From HGM11368 sp051883395 (GTDB lineage: Bacteria; Bacillota; Clostridia; Christensenellales; UBA3700): 37,701 nucleotides of DNA. The first letter of the stretch is position 1. Every line of letters starts with the position of its first letter. The notes beneath the pieces were generated by a model. The model ran no database searches, was not told the origin of the DNA, and worked only from the letters and a program-made list of their open reading frames with translations. Where the stretch lies: assembly GCA_051883395.1 (NCBI GenBank), contig JBJETQ010000050.1, forward strand, positions 1 through 37,701, read 5' to 3'. Positions 13,347 to 22,218 of the stretch are shown piece by piece. A program made the position numbers and the translations under genes.

Positions 13347-14024
13347 ATGATAGAAAACTACCGGCAACTTAAATCTTACCAAAGCGATAAAAAACACGTT
13401 GCTCTCATCAACTATGAGGGTGGTCGGGCAATTCTCAAACTTTCGGAAGACGGACAAAAGTCGGCAAGAGAAGCCGACCTGATGACCAAAGTATCTTACA
13501 CAGGATATGCCCCCAAAGTTCTGAGCAGATACGACAATTATTTTATCTGCGAATATATCGAAGGTGAAGATTTTTTGCAGGAGTTTCTGGACGGCACAAT
13601 GATAGACGACGTCGAAAAACTCGAAGCGCTGGCTGGAAAATTGGCAATATTTATGCAGATGTTCCATTCCGTATGCTCCGGCTATATACTCGGCAATATC
13701 GATTTCGGCAATTTTGTGATTAAAGACGGCAGATGTATAGGCGTCAGCTACGACGGCGTAACGGAAGGTTTGCCGTACAGGGACGTGGCAGAAGTCATAG
13801 CCTTTGCAATTACCAGAGCACACGGCGGATTCTATTCTTGTTTTCCTTTTGTAAGCAAGTTTTTGGAGTGTTTTCATCTGGAAGCTATGGATGTTGTCAA
13901 CGATTTGTCCGACGCTTTGGAAAAATATGACCCCGCATCACGACTTGACAAACATGCGGTAACCGAAGCCCTTATCAGTTTCGAAGAAAAAGGTACGGCT
14001 TGGAAAATAATAAATAATGAATAA
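13347..14024 (+). CDS. Degenerate kinase-like protein (probable pseudokinase)
   Basis: 225 residues that align by eye with the APH/protein-kinase-like fold. RAILKLS supplies the ATP-site Lys (K31), READLM a helix-C Glu (E43), and CEYIEGEDF a hinge. The catalytic loop reads LGNIDFGN (115-122), where family members have HGDxxxxN: the His and the catalytic Asp are Leu and Asn, while the final Asn is kept. A later SYDG may replace the metal Asp. This suggests loss or strong change of phosphotransfer; it may bind a nucleotide or partner, or be a divergent active enzyme. It has its own promoter and is followed 19 bases later by an XRE regulator with a strong SD, so the two are likely cotranscribed. 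It lies close to the intact kinase gene at 12309. Confidence 0.6.
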   Translation: MIENYRQLKSYQSDKKHVALINYEGGRAILKLSEDGQKSAREADLMTKVSYTGYAPKVLSRYDNYFICEYIEGEDFLQEFLDGTMIDDVEKLEALAGKLAIFMQMFHSVCSGYILGNIDFGNFVIKDGRCIGVSYDGVTEGLPYRDVAEVIAFAITRAHGGFYSCFPFVSKFLECFHLEAMDVVNDLSDALEKYDPASRLDKHAVTEALISFEEKGTAWKIINNE

Positions 14025-14043
14025 CTTTTAGGAGGACAAAAAA

Positions 14044-14256
14044 ATGAAATTTGCAGAAAGACTTAAAGAACAAAGAATTCTCAACGGCTACAACCAGACC
14101 TACATTGCAAAATATATGCAGGTATCTCAGGTATCAATCAGCAACTGGGAAAGAGGGGTAAAAGAACCTAGTTATCAGGCTCTTATCGACCTTGCCAATT
14201 TGTTTGGAAAGACTACCGACTATATGCTCGGCAAAGACGACAATCCGCAAGCGTAA
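14044..14256 (+). CDS. Small XRE-family regulator
   Basis: 70 residues made almost entirely of one HTH_3 domain: FAERLKEQRILNGYNQTYIA, recognition helix SQVSISNWERGVKEPSYQAL and DYMLGKDDN. AGGAGG precedes the ATG. There is no sensor domain, as for many single-domain Clostridia regulators. The cotranscribed upstream gene is the pseudokinase-like protein, which might modulate it; this is inference from position. Confidence 0.85.
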   Translation: MKFAERLKEQRILNGYNQTYIAKYMQVSQVSISNWERGVKEPSYQALIDLANLFGKTTDYMLGKDDNPQA

Positions 14257-14320
14257 TGTTGTACAAGCAAGATACAAATAGAATAATAAATAATGCAACA
14301 ATCAAAAAATTATAACTCAG

Positions 14321-14348
14321 AAGGGCGGAGATTTTTCTTCGTCCTTTT
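14321..14348 (+). terminator. Terminator after the XRE gene
   Basis: AAGGGCGGAG (14321-14330) with CTTCGTCCTT (14337-14346), two G-T pairs, then TTTT. Confidence 0.65.
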
Positions 14349-14454
14349 ATGTTGTCAAGATAAAACGTAAGCAATAGTTTCATGTCGAAGTGCAGAGCAT
14401 ATAATAAATTGCTGTCTGCTTTTCCCCCGGGGAGAACAAATTTTTTGTGGGATA

Positions 14455-14483
14455 TTGTTTATACAAAAATTATATGCTATAAT
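14455..14483 (+). promoter_or_regulatory. Promoter for the DUF4380-protease-DUF2804 group
   Basis: TTGTTT (14455-14460), 17-bp spacer, TATAAT (14478-14483). Confidence 0.65.
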
Positions 14484-14512
14484 ATATTTATCAAAATATT
14501 GGAGATAATCTT

Positions 14513-15373
14513 ATGGTAAAAGTAGAAAAAACGACTTATAAAGAATACGGAAATTGTTGTCGCATTACCAACGGCAAATACGAGCTTCTGATTACAATAG
14601 ACCTTGGCCCGAGAGTAATATTTTATGGCAAATGTGGCGGCGAAAACATAATGTATGAAGACCACGAAGACCTTATCAACAAGGGTGGGGAGTTTTTTGA
14701 ACAGAACCTTGCAGGTAAAGGAATATGGCATATTTACGGCGGACATCGTCTATGGAAATCGCCTGAATATATCGATACGTATTATCCCGACAACGACAAG
14801 GTGGACGTCAGGTACGTGGACGGCGGAGCAGTATTTACTTCTCAGGACGAGATTACTACGGGCATACGCAAGTCAATAGCAATTACCATGCAGGACAACG
14901 GAGACGTTACTCTCGTTCATAGCTTTACCAACGTAGCGGACAAAATAACTCCGCCAATATCGATGTGGGGCTTGACGGTGTTGGACAAAGGCGCTACGGC
15001 ATACATACCGCTTTCGCAGGAAGATACTGGTTTCCTTGCCAACCGCAATATAGTTTTGTGGCCTTATACCGACGTCAAGGACCCAAGACTCGGTATAAGC
15101 AACGACGAAGTATCGTTGCAACATCGGGACGTTGCTCAACCAATAAAGGTGGGTATGTCGGTCAAACAAGCTGTCAAGGTCATTACCAAAGGACTCAAAT
15201 TCACTTTGGGATTCGATTATCTCGAAGGAGAAAGATATCCTGACTATGAGTGCAACGTGGAGAGCTATACCAACGCCATAATGTTGGAGATAGAAACTCT
15301 GAGTCCGCTCTACGAGTTGCAACCTGGTCAGACAAAGACTCACGTTGAGAGATGGAGTCTTGAAGAAATTTAA
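14513..15373 (+). CDS. Conserved protein with a beta-rich, mutarotase-like fold (DUF4380-like)
   Basis: 286 residues, mainly beta-strand by pattern, with ITIDLGPRVIFYGKCGGENI near 28-47, a WHIYGGHRLWKSPE block near 72-85 and PISMWGLTVLDKG near 148-160. The GGHRLW/aromatic pattern and the C-terminal ELQPGQTKTHVERWSL resemble proteins of the galactose mutarotase-like superfamily grouped as DUF4380. I recognise the family only tentatively and cannot name a substrate; the conserved His and Arg suggest sugar binding. TTGGAG precedes the ATG. The lipoprotein protease gene starts 16 bases after its stop. Confidence 0.6.
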   Translation: MVKVEKTTYKEYGNCCRITNGKYELLITIDLGPRVIFYGKCGGENIMYEDHEDLINKGGEFFEQNLAGKGIWHIYGGHRLWKSPEYIDTYYPDNDKVDVRYVDGGAVFTSQDEITTGIRKSIAITMQDNGDVTLVHSFTNVADKITPPISMWGLTVLDKGATAYIPLSQEDTGFLANRNIVLWPYTDVKDPRLGISNDEVSLQHRDVAQPIKVGMSVKQAVKVITKGLKFTLGFDYLEGERYPDYECNVESYTNAIMLEIETLSPLYELQPGQTKTHVERWSLEEI

Positions 15374-15389
15374 AACGGAGGCATAGCCT

Positions 15390-16151
15390 ATGAAAAAATC
15401 GTTTAAACTTGCGGCGATAGTATTTATAATTGTTCTATCAGTTGTAGGAATGAGCGGGTGTAATATGTTTTTTGACCTGCTCAACAATACAGGAACCACC
15501 ACCGAAGACAGATATACGATAGACGTAACCAATCTCGAAGGCAGCTCTATTGCAGAGATAGTAGCAGCCAACACAATCAATGCTGCCGTACTGGTCTATA
15601 CCAACAAGTCTACCGGTGCAGGATTTTTTGTCAACGAGTCAGGGTATGTCGTAACCAACAGCCACGTTGTTGCCGGCGGTTCGGAGTTTTATGTCAAAAC
15701 CGCTAGTGGCAAAGAATATTCCGGCGTTGTATTGGTTGCGCATGATGCCGATTTGGATTTGGCAATTCTCAAAGTCAATACTCTCGGCAACGAGTTCGAT
15801 TATATGACGTTTGATACGTCGCAAAATCTCAAATACGGACAGACGGCGTTTACGATAGGCAACCCATCGGGCAAAGGAATGTTGTTTTCTAAGGCAACTA
15901 TTGCCAATCCGGGCATGTACGTAAGCAATGCGTCCGAACCATATAAATCTATTTATATAGACAGCAACATCAATCACGGTAACAGCGGCGGCGCACTTAT
16001 CAATGCCGACAGCAAGGTTATCGGAGTAGTCTATGGACGTATTGAGAGCAGCACGGAAGTTAACAACGTATATGGTCTTGGCACAGCAATACCTTCCGAT
16101 TCGGTTATGGAATATCTCTCAGCACATTCCGTCAAATATTACAAAGTATAA
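15390..16151 (+). CDS. HtrA-like serine protease lipoprotein
   Basis: 253 residues. A lipoprotein signal peptide ends with the lipobox GMSGC (C24), so the mature protein should be anchored to the outside of the membrane. The chymotrypsin-fold triad is visible: GYVVTNSHVVAGG (H92), DADLDLAILKV (D123) and HGNSGGALIN (S199 in GNSGG). This is the HtrA/DegP protease module, but the chain stops after it, with no PDZ domain. Such proteases remove damaged exported proteins. The preceding gene ends 16 bases upstream and GGAGG lies eight bases before the ATG; the DUF2804 gene follows after 13 bases, so the three form an operon. Confidence 0.88.
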   Translation: MKKSFKLAAIVFIIVLSVVGMSGCNMFFDLLNNTGTTTEDRYTIDVTNLEGSSIAEIVAANTINAAVLVYTNKSTGAGFFVNESGYVVTNSHVVAGGSEFYVKTASGKEYSGVVLVAHDADLDLAILKVNTLGNEFDYMTFDTSQNLKYGQTAFTIGNPSGKGMLFSKATIANPGMYVSNASEPYKSIYIDSNINHGNSGGALINADSKVIGVVYGRIESSTEVNNVYGLGTAIPSDSVMEYLSAHSVKYYKV

Positions 16152-16164
16152 ATTCGGGGGAGTT

Positions 16165-17196
16165 ATGCAGAGAGAAATCACCAGTCAGGCTAAGCTATTG
16201 GATAATCAGGGCAATATTGCCACGCCGGGCTATTCCAAAACCTATCTCTTGCAATATGACCGCAAGGACGTCAAAGCAAGCGCATTGCGCATCAAAGAAT
16301 GGGACTACTATTATATAAACGTCGCAGATAAGGCTTTGTGTCTTACGGTAGCGGACATGGGTTACGTGGGAGCGATCAGCGTCAGTTATCTTGATTTTTC
16401 TCTCCCTTACCACGTTACACGTACGGCAATCAGCCTGTTGCCGATGGGCAAATTCAATATGCCGACGACGCCCGACACAGGCGACGTCGCAGTCAGAATA
16501 GGCAAGGTGGAAGTCAGCATAACCAACGACGGCAAAGTAAGAAAACTTACTGGCAAATATCCTAAGTTTTCCGACAACAAGGAAGATCTGACGTTTGATA
16601 TAACTTTGACCGACAATCCCAAGGAGTGTATGTTTATTGCCACTCCTTTTGACAAGCCCAAACATTTCTATTATAATGCCAAAATCAACTGTCTTACTGC
16701 TTGCGGCAATTTCTGTATAGGAGACAGGGTTGTCAACGTAGACGGCGGTATGGCTACGCTGGACTGGGGCAGGGGCGTATGGACGTACGACAACACTTGG
16801 TATTGGGGAAGCATGCAGACAAGGCTCGACGACGGTTCCACTTTTGGCTTTAATATCGGATATGGCTTCGGCGACACCAGCGCTGCAAGCGAAAATATGC
16901 TTTTTTATCGTGGAATGTCCCATAAAATCGACAGAGTTGTATTTCAGATACCGGGAGATGGCAGCGATAGTATAGACTATCTCAGTCCTTGGACAATCAC
17001 TTCTTCCGACGGCAGACTCGAAATGTCGTTTGCACCTATTGTTGACCGTACTGCGCCGCTAGATCTCAAATTTATGTGTATGTTGCCGCATCAGGTATTT
17101 GGCAAATTTTCGGGCAAAGCTGTGCTGGACGACGGCAAGGTCATCGAATTCGACGACGTGCTGGGCTTTGCGGAGAAAGTACGCAACAAGTGGTAA
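16165..17196 (+). CDS. DUF2804 family protein
   Basis: 343 residues starting at MQREIT; this ATG is chosen because GGGGGAG lies five bases upstream, although the frame is open further 5' inside the protease gene. It is beta-rich with the family landmark VDGGMATLDWGRGVWTYDNTWYWGS near 192-216 and GFNIGYGFGD near 228. DUF2804 proteins are widespread in Firmicutes and Actinobacteria; no reaction is established that I can name. The fold resembles lipocalin-like, carotenoid-hydratase-type barrels, so lipid or hydrophobic ligand binding is plausible. Confidence 0.82.
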   Translation: MQREITSQAKLLDNQGNIATPGYSKTYLLQYDRKDVKASALRIKEWDYYYINVADKALCLTVADMGYVGAISVSYLDFSLPYHVTRTAISLLPMGKFNMPTTPDTGDVAVRIGKVEVSITNDGKVRKLTGKYPKFSDNKEDLTFDITLTDNPKECMFIATPFDKPKHFYYNAKINCLTACGNFCIGDRVVNVDGGMATLDWGRGVWTYDNTWYWGSMQTRLDDGSTFGFNIGYGFGDTSAASENMLFYRGMSHKIDRVVFQIPGDGSDSIDYLSPWTITSSDGRLEMSFAPIVDRTAPLDLKFMCMLPHQVFGKFSGKAVLDDGKVIEFDDVLGFAEKVRNKW

Positions 17197-17230
17197 TACA
17201 CAAATGATAATATAAGTGCAGAATTAAGAA

Positions 17231-17268
17231 ATAAAAAGCACGCTACGTTGTCGTAGCGTGCTTTTGTC
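17231..17268. terminator. Bidirectional terminator between DUF2804 and TetR genes
   Basis: GCACGCTACG (17238-17247) with CGTAGCGTGC (17252-17261), preceded by AAAAA and followed by TTTT. Confidence 0.88.
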
Positions 17269-17294
17269 GATACGTATTGAGTTTTTTAGTATTT

Positions 17295-17909
17295 TTACCG
17301 ATTGTCCGAGTTATTCTTTCCAAACAAATCGAACAGGATATTTTTGACAAGATTGAACATAACGTCATAGTCGATATAACTGTGATGGTCGAATACGTAT
17401 TCGTGTGCCAGAGATTGCACGATATTCATAGCCAGATGCACACGCTCCGTCAGGTTATCGACAGGGTATTTGTCCGACATCTTTTCTACAAGCGACAAGG
17501 TTATGTCGTTTTCTACTTCCACAAACTTTCTTGCCACTTCGCTGTCGGAATGAGTAAGGGCGTGCAAAGCTTCGTGTATATTGGCGTTGTCGTGATGGGC
17601 CTTGATTGCCGCTTTGAGTATTCGTGGGACAATCTCGTCCAGCTCGCAGGCGTCTATATCGTCAAAAAGCAACAATATAGGTTGATATACGCTGTTGAGA
17701 TATACGTCCAATACGTCTATCATTATATCTCTTTTGTCTTTGAAATAGCCGTAAACTATACCTGTCGATACGCCGGCTCGTTTTGCTATTTCCGCAGTAT
17801 TGGTATTAAAATATCCGACTTCGCTAAAAAGTGCGTAGCCAGCGTCAATAATCTTTTTTTTGGTCTCTATCGACCTTTTTTGTACCGGTTTTCTTATTTG
17901 TTCGGGCAT
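17295..17909 (-). CDS. TetR/AcrR-family regulator
   Basis: 204 residues from ATG 17909, selected for GGGAGA four bases upstream; the open frame continues 20 codons further 5' without an SD. The N-terminal TetR HTH is clear: TKKKIIDAGYALFSEVGYFN, TAEIAKRAGVSTGIVYGYFKDKRD (about 33-56). The C-terminal helical ligand domain is of the usual size and has no recognisable ligand signature. It is transcribed divergently from feoA, with about 180 bases between them, and may control itself or a distant target; nothing ties it directly to iron. Confidence 0.88.
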   Translation of the reverse strand: MPEQIRKPVQKRSIETKKKIIDAGYALFSEVGYFNTNTAEIAKRAGVSTGIVYGYFKDKRDIMIDVLDVYLNSVYQPILLLFDDIDACELDEIVPRILKAAIKAHHDNANIHEALHALTHSDSEVARKFVEVENDITLSLVEKMSDKYPVDNLTERVHLAMNIVQSLAHEYVFDHHSYIDYDVMFNLVKNILFDLFGKNNSDNR

Positions 17910-17996
17910 AGTCTCTCCCTTATTATTTAATATATTATAGCATTCGGACGGAAAATTTGCAAGTGGCAAAAATATGAAAAATTATTCGCATTTTGC

Positions 17997-18025
17997 TTGA
18001 CAAGATAAAATAGGGGTGATATAAT
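17997..18025 (+). promoter_or_regulatory. Promoter of the feo operon
   Basis: TTGACA (17997-18002), 17-bp spacer, TATAAT (18020-18025), a consensus promoter. Downstream TGAAA-GAAG-TTTCA (18038-18051) is a small inverted repeat that could bind a regulator; it is not a recognisable Fur box. Confidence 0.75.
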
Positions 18026-18092
18026 CGGCTTGTAATGTGAAAGAAGTTTCATATTTTCTACAAAAGAGAATAGAATAGCTTAGGAGGACAAA

Positions 18093-18338
18093 ATGGACGA
18101 CAAAAAGACCAAACCGCTCAGCAAGTTTGCAATAGGCGAAAAGGGCGTAGTAGTGTCCGTCGGCGGCGAAAAGCGAATCAGGCGCAGACTCTTTGACATG
18201 GGAGTTACGCCTTCGGTAGAAGTATATCTTCGCAAAAAAGCACCGCTTGGCGACCCTATCGAAATTACGCTCAGGGGATACGAGCTGACTTTGCGCAAAT
18301 GCGAAGCCGACCATATCATTACGGAGGTAGTCAGATGA
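18093..18338 (+). CDS. feoA: Ferrous iron transport protein FeoA
   Basis: 81 residues, SH3-like FeoA domain: LSKFAIGEKGVVVSVGG, RRRLFDMGVTPSVEVYLRKK, APLGDPIEITLRGYELTLRK. It is a small cytoplasmic partner that modulates FeoB. AGGAGG precedes the ATG. The feoB start overlaps its stop (ATGA at 18335-18338). Confidence 0.95.
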   Translation: MDDKKTKPLSKFAIGEKGVVVSVGGEKRIRRRLFDMGVTPSVEVYLRKKAPLGDPIEITLRGYELTLRKCEADHIITEVVR

Positions 18339-20602
18339 AGAAGTTTGCATTGGTAGGCAATCCAAACAGCGGCAAGACTACCCTGTTCAACTCATTGACG
18401 GGTTCCACCGCTCACGTGGGCAACTGGCCGGGCGTAACGGTTGACAAAAAGGAAGGCGTATACAAAAAGGCGTCCGAGCCTGTACAGATAATCGACCTTC
18501 CGGGTATATATTCTTTGTCTCCTTATACCGACGAAGAAGTGGTATCCCGTAATTTTATACTCGACCAGAAGCCTGACTGCGTAATCAATATAATCGACGC
18601 AACCAATCTGGAACGCAACTTGTATCTTACCACTCAGGTTATGGAGATTGACGTTCCTATCGTCATTGCTCTCAACATGATGGACGAAGTGGAGAAAAAC
18701 GGCGACAAAATCGACGTCAAGGCTCTGGAAGAAGCGATGGGACTCAGGGTTATACCTATCTCGGCGCTCAAAGAGCAAGGTCTCAAAGAGCTTATGGAAG
18801 CGGCGATAGGAGAGTGTGAAATAGGACGAAGCGCCACTACGGTATTGCAGGATACCGCTCTTATACACCTTATCGGCGACTGTTCTATAGGAATGCAGGG
18901 CGCAGGAGTGGACAATCCGCTTTTCCACGCAGTTAAACTGGTAGAAAACGACGAATTGGAAATCAAGAATCATCCACAGGCGTCCAAAATGGTAGACGAG
19001 TTCCGCAAGACTTTTGTCGACGACAAATTTGCAGGTGATTTTGAAGCGTTGATTGCGGACGCAAGATACAGATTTATCACCGACAGAATGCACGGAATAC
19101 TCAAAAAGAACGTAAATTCGCAGACAGTTACCAAAATGGAGCAAGCCAACAAAATAGACAAGGTGCTTACTCATAAAGTATGGGGTATACCTATATTTTT
19201 GGTAATTATGTTTGCCATATTCCATCTGACCTTTTCCGAAAACTTCCTGTTTATAGGCGGTTTGCTTCCGGAAGGTTGGGTATCGTGTGAAGGCACTATT
19301 TTCGAAGGTGTGTTCGGCGACGGCGGAATCAATTCTATCGGCGTTGTTTTGCAGGGCTTGATGGAAGTAGCGACTAATGCGATAGGAGACGCAGTCAGGG
19401 GCGCTATGGAGAGCGGCGGAGTAGCCGAATGGGCGGTAGGCTTTGTGTGCGACGGTATTTTGGGCGGACTCTTTGCGATATTGTCCTTCTTGCCGCAGAT
19501 ACTCGTATTGTTCTTGTTCTTCTCGATACTGGAAGACAGCGGATATATGGCAAGAGTTGCGTTCATTCTTGACAAGATATTCAAGAAATTCGGTTTGTCG
19601 GGCAGAGCGTTTATTCCTATGATAATGGGCTTTGGTTGCTCGGTACCTGCAATGATCAACACTCGCACGCTGAGTGATAAAAATGAAAAGATAGCGACTA
19701 TCAGAGTAATTCCGTTCTTCAGTTGCGGTGCCAAAGTGCCTATCCTGACGGCGATAGCGGGCGCAATAGTTATGAAATTCGGAGTAGGCAACGCAGACCT
19801 TATCACCTACGGCATGTATCTGTTGGGAATAATCGTGGCTTTGCTCAGCGTAATACTTATGCGCAATACCACTATGCAAGGAGAGAGTTCTCCGTTCATT
19901 ATGGAATTGCCTGCATACAGACGTCCGCAATTCAAAAACACTATGCTGCTGTTGTGGGACAAGGCAAAACATTTCATCACCAAAGCGTTTACCATCATTC
20001 TCGCTTCTACGATTGTGATTTGGTTTATATCGCATTTCAGCTGGAATTGGAGCTTCCTTGAAGACGAGCGTATCAACGAGAGTATTCTTGCAGGAATAGG
20101 ACAGCTTGTTCAACCTTTGTTCACACCGCTTGGTTTCGGCTCGCAGGCAGGAGCGTTCGGCTGGGTATTTGCCGTTGCCGCAGTAACGGGTCTGATTGCC
20201 AAAGAAAACGTAATAGCTACTTTCGGCACTCTGGCGGCGTGCATAGTATCGGGCTTTGTTGCCGACGAGGCACTCGAAGGTGTTGACAGCGTAGTCAAGA
20301 TGATAGAGATGACCGGTGTAAGCATACCTGCATTGATAGCATTTATTGCATTCAACATGTTGACCATTCCTTGCTTTGCAGCAGTTGCAACAGCCAAGGC
20401 AGAACTCAACTTTGGTCATGCCTTCCGCAATACGATAATATATTGGCTGTGTGCATCTTATCTTGTGTCCATGGCAATATATCTCATAGGCACATATTGG
20501 TGGACGGTATTCATCTTTGCAGCAATAATAGCAGTTGCAGTAACTATAATCGTGCTGTATAACAAGGGCAAATTGAAGATGCCACGGAGAAAGAGCGTAT
20601 GA
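18335..20602 (+). CDS. feoB: Ferrous iron transporter FeoB
   Basis: 755 residues from ATG 18335, chosen for GGAGG upstream and ATGA coupling with feoA. The N-terminal G domain carries G1 GNPNSGKT (8-15), G3 DLPG (54-57), G4 NMMD (about 112-115) and the G5-like ISALKEQG. A GDI linker follows, then the membrane domain with two Gate halves: the conserved GFGCSVPAMINTRTL block and the second-half ENVIATFG block. It imports Fe2+ across the membrane, driven or gated by nucleotide hydrolysis. It forms one operon with feoA and the Cys-rich partner. Confidence 0.97.
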   Translation: MKKFALVGNPNSGKTTLFNSLTGSTAHVGNWPGVTVDKKEGVYKKASEPVQIIDLPGIYSLSPYTDEEVVSRNFILDQKPDCVINIIDATNLERNLYLTTQVMEIDVPIVIALNMMDEVEKNGDKIDVKALEEAMGLRVIPISALKEQGLKELMEAAIGECEIGRSATTVLQDTALIHLIGDCSIGMQGAGVDNPLFHAVKLVENDELEIKNHPQASKMVDEFRKTFVDDKFAGDFEALIADARYRFITDRMHGILKKNVNSQTVTKMEQANKIDKVLTHKVWGIPIFLVIMFAIFHLTFSENFLFIGGLLPEGWVSCEGTIFEGVFGDGGINSIGVVLQGLMEVATNAIGDAVRGAMESGGVAEWAVGFVCDGILGGLFAILSFLPQILVLFLFFSILEDSGYMARVAFILDKIFKKFGLSGRAFIPMIMGFGCSVPAMINTRTLSDKNEKIATIRVIPFFSCGAKVPILTAIAGAIVMKFGVGNADLITYGMYLLGIIVALLSVILMRNTTMQGESSPFIMELPAYRRPQFKNTMLLLWDKAKHFITKAFTIILASTIVIWFISHFSWNWSFLEDERINESILAGIGQLVQPLFTPLGFGSQAGAFGWVFAVAAVTGLIAKENVIATFGTLAACIVSGFVADEALEGVDSVVKMIEMTGVSIPALIAFIAFNMLTIPCFAAVATAKAELNFGHAFRNTIIYWLCASYLVSMAIYLIGTYWWTVFIFAAIIAVAVTIIVLYNKGKLKMPRRKSV

Positions 20603-20742
20603 CAATAACAGAAATAGTGATAATAGTAGCGGCTGTTGCCATTGTGGCAGGTGTGATAATATGGAAGATTGTTGCCAAAAAGAAAGGCAAATGCGGCTGT
20701 TGCGGCGATTGTTCCTGTTGCAAAAAATGTAAAAACGACTGA
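20599..20742 (+). CDS. FeoB-associated Cys-rich membrane protein
   Basis: 47 residues, ATGA overlap with feoB. One N-terminal membrane helix (IVIIVAAVAIVAGVIIWKIV) is followed by a basic stretch and a cysteine cluster (CGCCGDCSCCKKC, seven Cys). This matches the FeoB-associated Cys-rich family found in Firmicutes and Bacteroidetes. Position and cysteines suggest a metal-binding accessory, the role of FeoC in other bacteria, though the mechanism is not established. Confidence 0.88.
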   Translation: MTITEIVIIVAAVAIVAGVIIWKIVAKKKGKCGCCGDCSCCKKCKND

Positions 20743-20772
20743 TTCATTCACTTCCTTAAAAATATAGTTGGT

Positions 20773-20800
20773 AAAAAAGGCGGAATTTTCCGCCTTTTTT
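20773..20800 (+). terminator. Terminator of the feo operon
   Basis: AAAAAAGGCGGAA (20773-20785) with TTCCGCCTTTTTT (20788-20800). Confidence 0.93.
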
Positions 20801-20901
20801 ATTTTGATATAGCACAATATCAATGCGCAAGATAGGGGTGCCGATAAGGAAACGGCGGTATCAAAAATCGCAAAATGTTTAAAAATTCTTCAATTTAACT
20901 A

Positions 20902-20930
20902 TTGTCATATCGGGGCATTTACGCTATAAT
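20902..20930 (+). promoter_or_regulatory. Promoter for the small membrane protein gene
   Basis: TTGTCA (20902-20907), 17-bp spacer, TATAAT (20925-20930). Confidence 0.75.
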
Positions 20931-20965
20931 TATAGTATAAGAAATCATAAAGGAGATTTATTGAT

Positions 20966-21196
20966 ATGGCAAAGAAAAAATCTGGCAAATCCGGCGGCGG
21001 TTATTTTGGTTTGGGTTACGTAATCAGCATCATTTTGGCTATCATTCCCGTTACCAACATTCTTTTTGGTATAATTATCAGAGCGCAGAGAAGAAACATT
21101 TTGGGTATAGTTCTCAACGTTATTCTTTGCCCACTTTTCTGGATTATCGATTTGATATCCATCATTGTCAAAAACAGACTTCTTGTATTGGCATAA
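20966..21196 (+). CDS. Small membrane protein, unknown function
   Basis: 76 residues. A basic, Gly/Ser-rich N-terminus (KKKSGKSGGGYFGLG) is followed by two membrane helices (about 17-40 and 46-68). AAAGGAG lies seven bases upstream. It has its own consensus promoter and a strong terminator, so it is expressed as a single gene. No family is recognised. Confidence 0.75.
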   Translation: MAKKKSGKSGGGYFGLGYVISIILAIIPVTNILFGIIIRAQRRNILGIVLNVILCPLFWIIDLISIIVKNRLLVLA

Positions 21197-21206
21197 ACAA
21201 TATCGT

Positions 21207-21231
21207 GTCGCTCTCTCAGAGAGCGACTTTT
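21207..21231 (+). terminator. Terminator after the small membrane protein gene
   Basis: GTCGCTCT (21207-21214) with AGAGCGAC (21220-21227), loop CTCAG, then TTTTG. Confidence 0.88.
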
Positions 21232-21286
21232 GTCATACGGACAATGCAGAGTGGCAGCAGAGAGCTGAATAAATTGTGAGGGAAAT

Positions 21287-22060
21287 ATGAAATACGTACC
21301 GCTCGATCAACAAAGACTTCAAGAATCGACAGGCGCCGCAGTAGTGGTGCTTGACAGCGTTTCGTCCACCAACGATTATCTCCAAAGCATGCTTGCGGAC
21401 AATTTTGAAAGCGGCTTGCTTGTGGTGTCGGAAGAACAGACGGCGGGCAAGGGACGAGTTGAAGGAAGAAGATTCTTTTCGCCCAAGGGATACGGAATAT
21501 ATATGAGCATGTCGGTCAAAGTGAACTGCGACATGAAAGACGCCGTTCTGATTACCCCTGCCGTTGCCGTGGCTGTGGCAAGAGCGGTTGATAAAGTATG
21601 CGGAATCGATCTCAAAATAAAATGGGTCAACGACCTGTATCTGTCGGGCAGAAAGGTAGGCGGTATTATGTGCAACGCCATTGCCGACTGCGACAGCGTG
21701 GATAGCGTGATTGTCGGGATAGGCGTCAACGCTCAGCAACCCGACCAGGAGATACCTGCCGAATTGGCGGACAAAATAGCGTATCTTTACGACGACAACG
21801 ACCTTGACCGCAATATGTTGATAGCAGAAATTTACAAGGAAGTTATGAACATTGCGGAAGAGTTGAGTTGCAGCAATTTTATCGAAGAATACAGACAAAG
21901 GTCTATGCTTATCGGACAAGACGTAGATTTTAGTTTCAACGGAGTCAATTATCGTGGCAGAGTCATCGATATAGACGACAACGCCAGATTGGTGGTAGAT
22001 TGCGGCGGACAGATAATATCTCTCAACAGCGGAGAAGTTACTCTGCACGATTGTTTCTGA
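21287..22060 (+). CDS. birA: Biotin--[acetyl-CoA carboxylase] ligase (BirA, no DNA-binding domain)
   Basis: 257 residues. SSTNDYLQ near 26-33, the adenylate loop segment GKGRVEGRRFFSPKGYGIYM (about 54-73, with Val-Glu-Gly in place of the usual xGR spacing), KWVNDLYLSGRKVGGI near 105-120 and a C-terminal SH3-like domain are visible. It activates biotin with ATP and attaches it to the biotin carrier lysine. The N-terminal winged helix of bifunctional BirA repressors is absent, so it should not bind DNA. A GTGAGGG-type SD precedes the ATG. Confidence 0.93.
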   Translation: MKYVPLDQQRLQESTGAAVVVLDSVSSTNDYLQSMLADNFESGLLVVSEEQTAGKGRVEGRRFFSPKGYGIYMSMSVKVNCDMKDAVLITPAVAVAVARAVDKVCGIDLKIKWVNDLYLSGRKVGGIMCNAIADCDSVDSVIVGIGVNAQQPDQEIPAELADKIAYLYDDNDLDRNMLIAEIYKEVMNIAEELSCSNFIEEYRQRSMLIGQDVDFSFNGVNYRGRVIDIDDNARLVVDCGGQIISLNSGEVTLHDCF

Positions 22061-22096
22061 CAAATTTTTTAAATAAAAAACCAACGAATTTCAGAT

Positions 22097-22137
22097 AAAT
22101 AAAAGACTAACGAAATCTTCGATAGTCTTTTATTTTT
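22097..22137. terminator. Terminator after birA
   Basis: AAATAAAAGACTA (22097-22109) with TAGTCTTTTATTT (22123-22135), then TT. The symmetrical A/T flanks mean it can also act on the minus-strand gene ending at 22219. Confidence 0.8.
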
Positions 22138-22218
22138 ACAACACACGTTTACGACACACTGTCTTATTTGCAAATCACGATGCGTATAATTTTGCCGTTT
22201 CGTATTCAAACTACGCAA

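Noticed and set aside
18392..20605. Very long minus-strand frame opposite feoB
   Set aside because: It is Tyr/Cys/His/Arg-rich, the mirror of feoB codon bias, and has no start signal.
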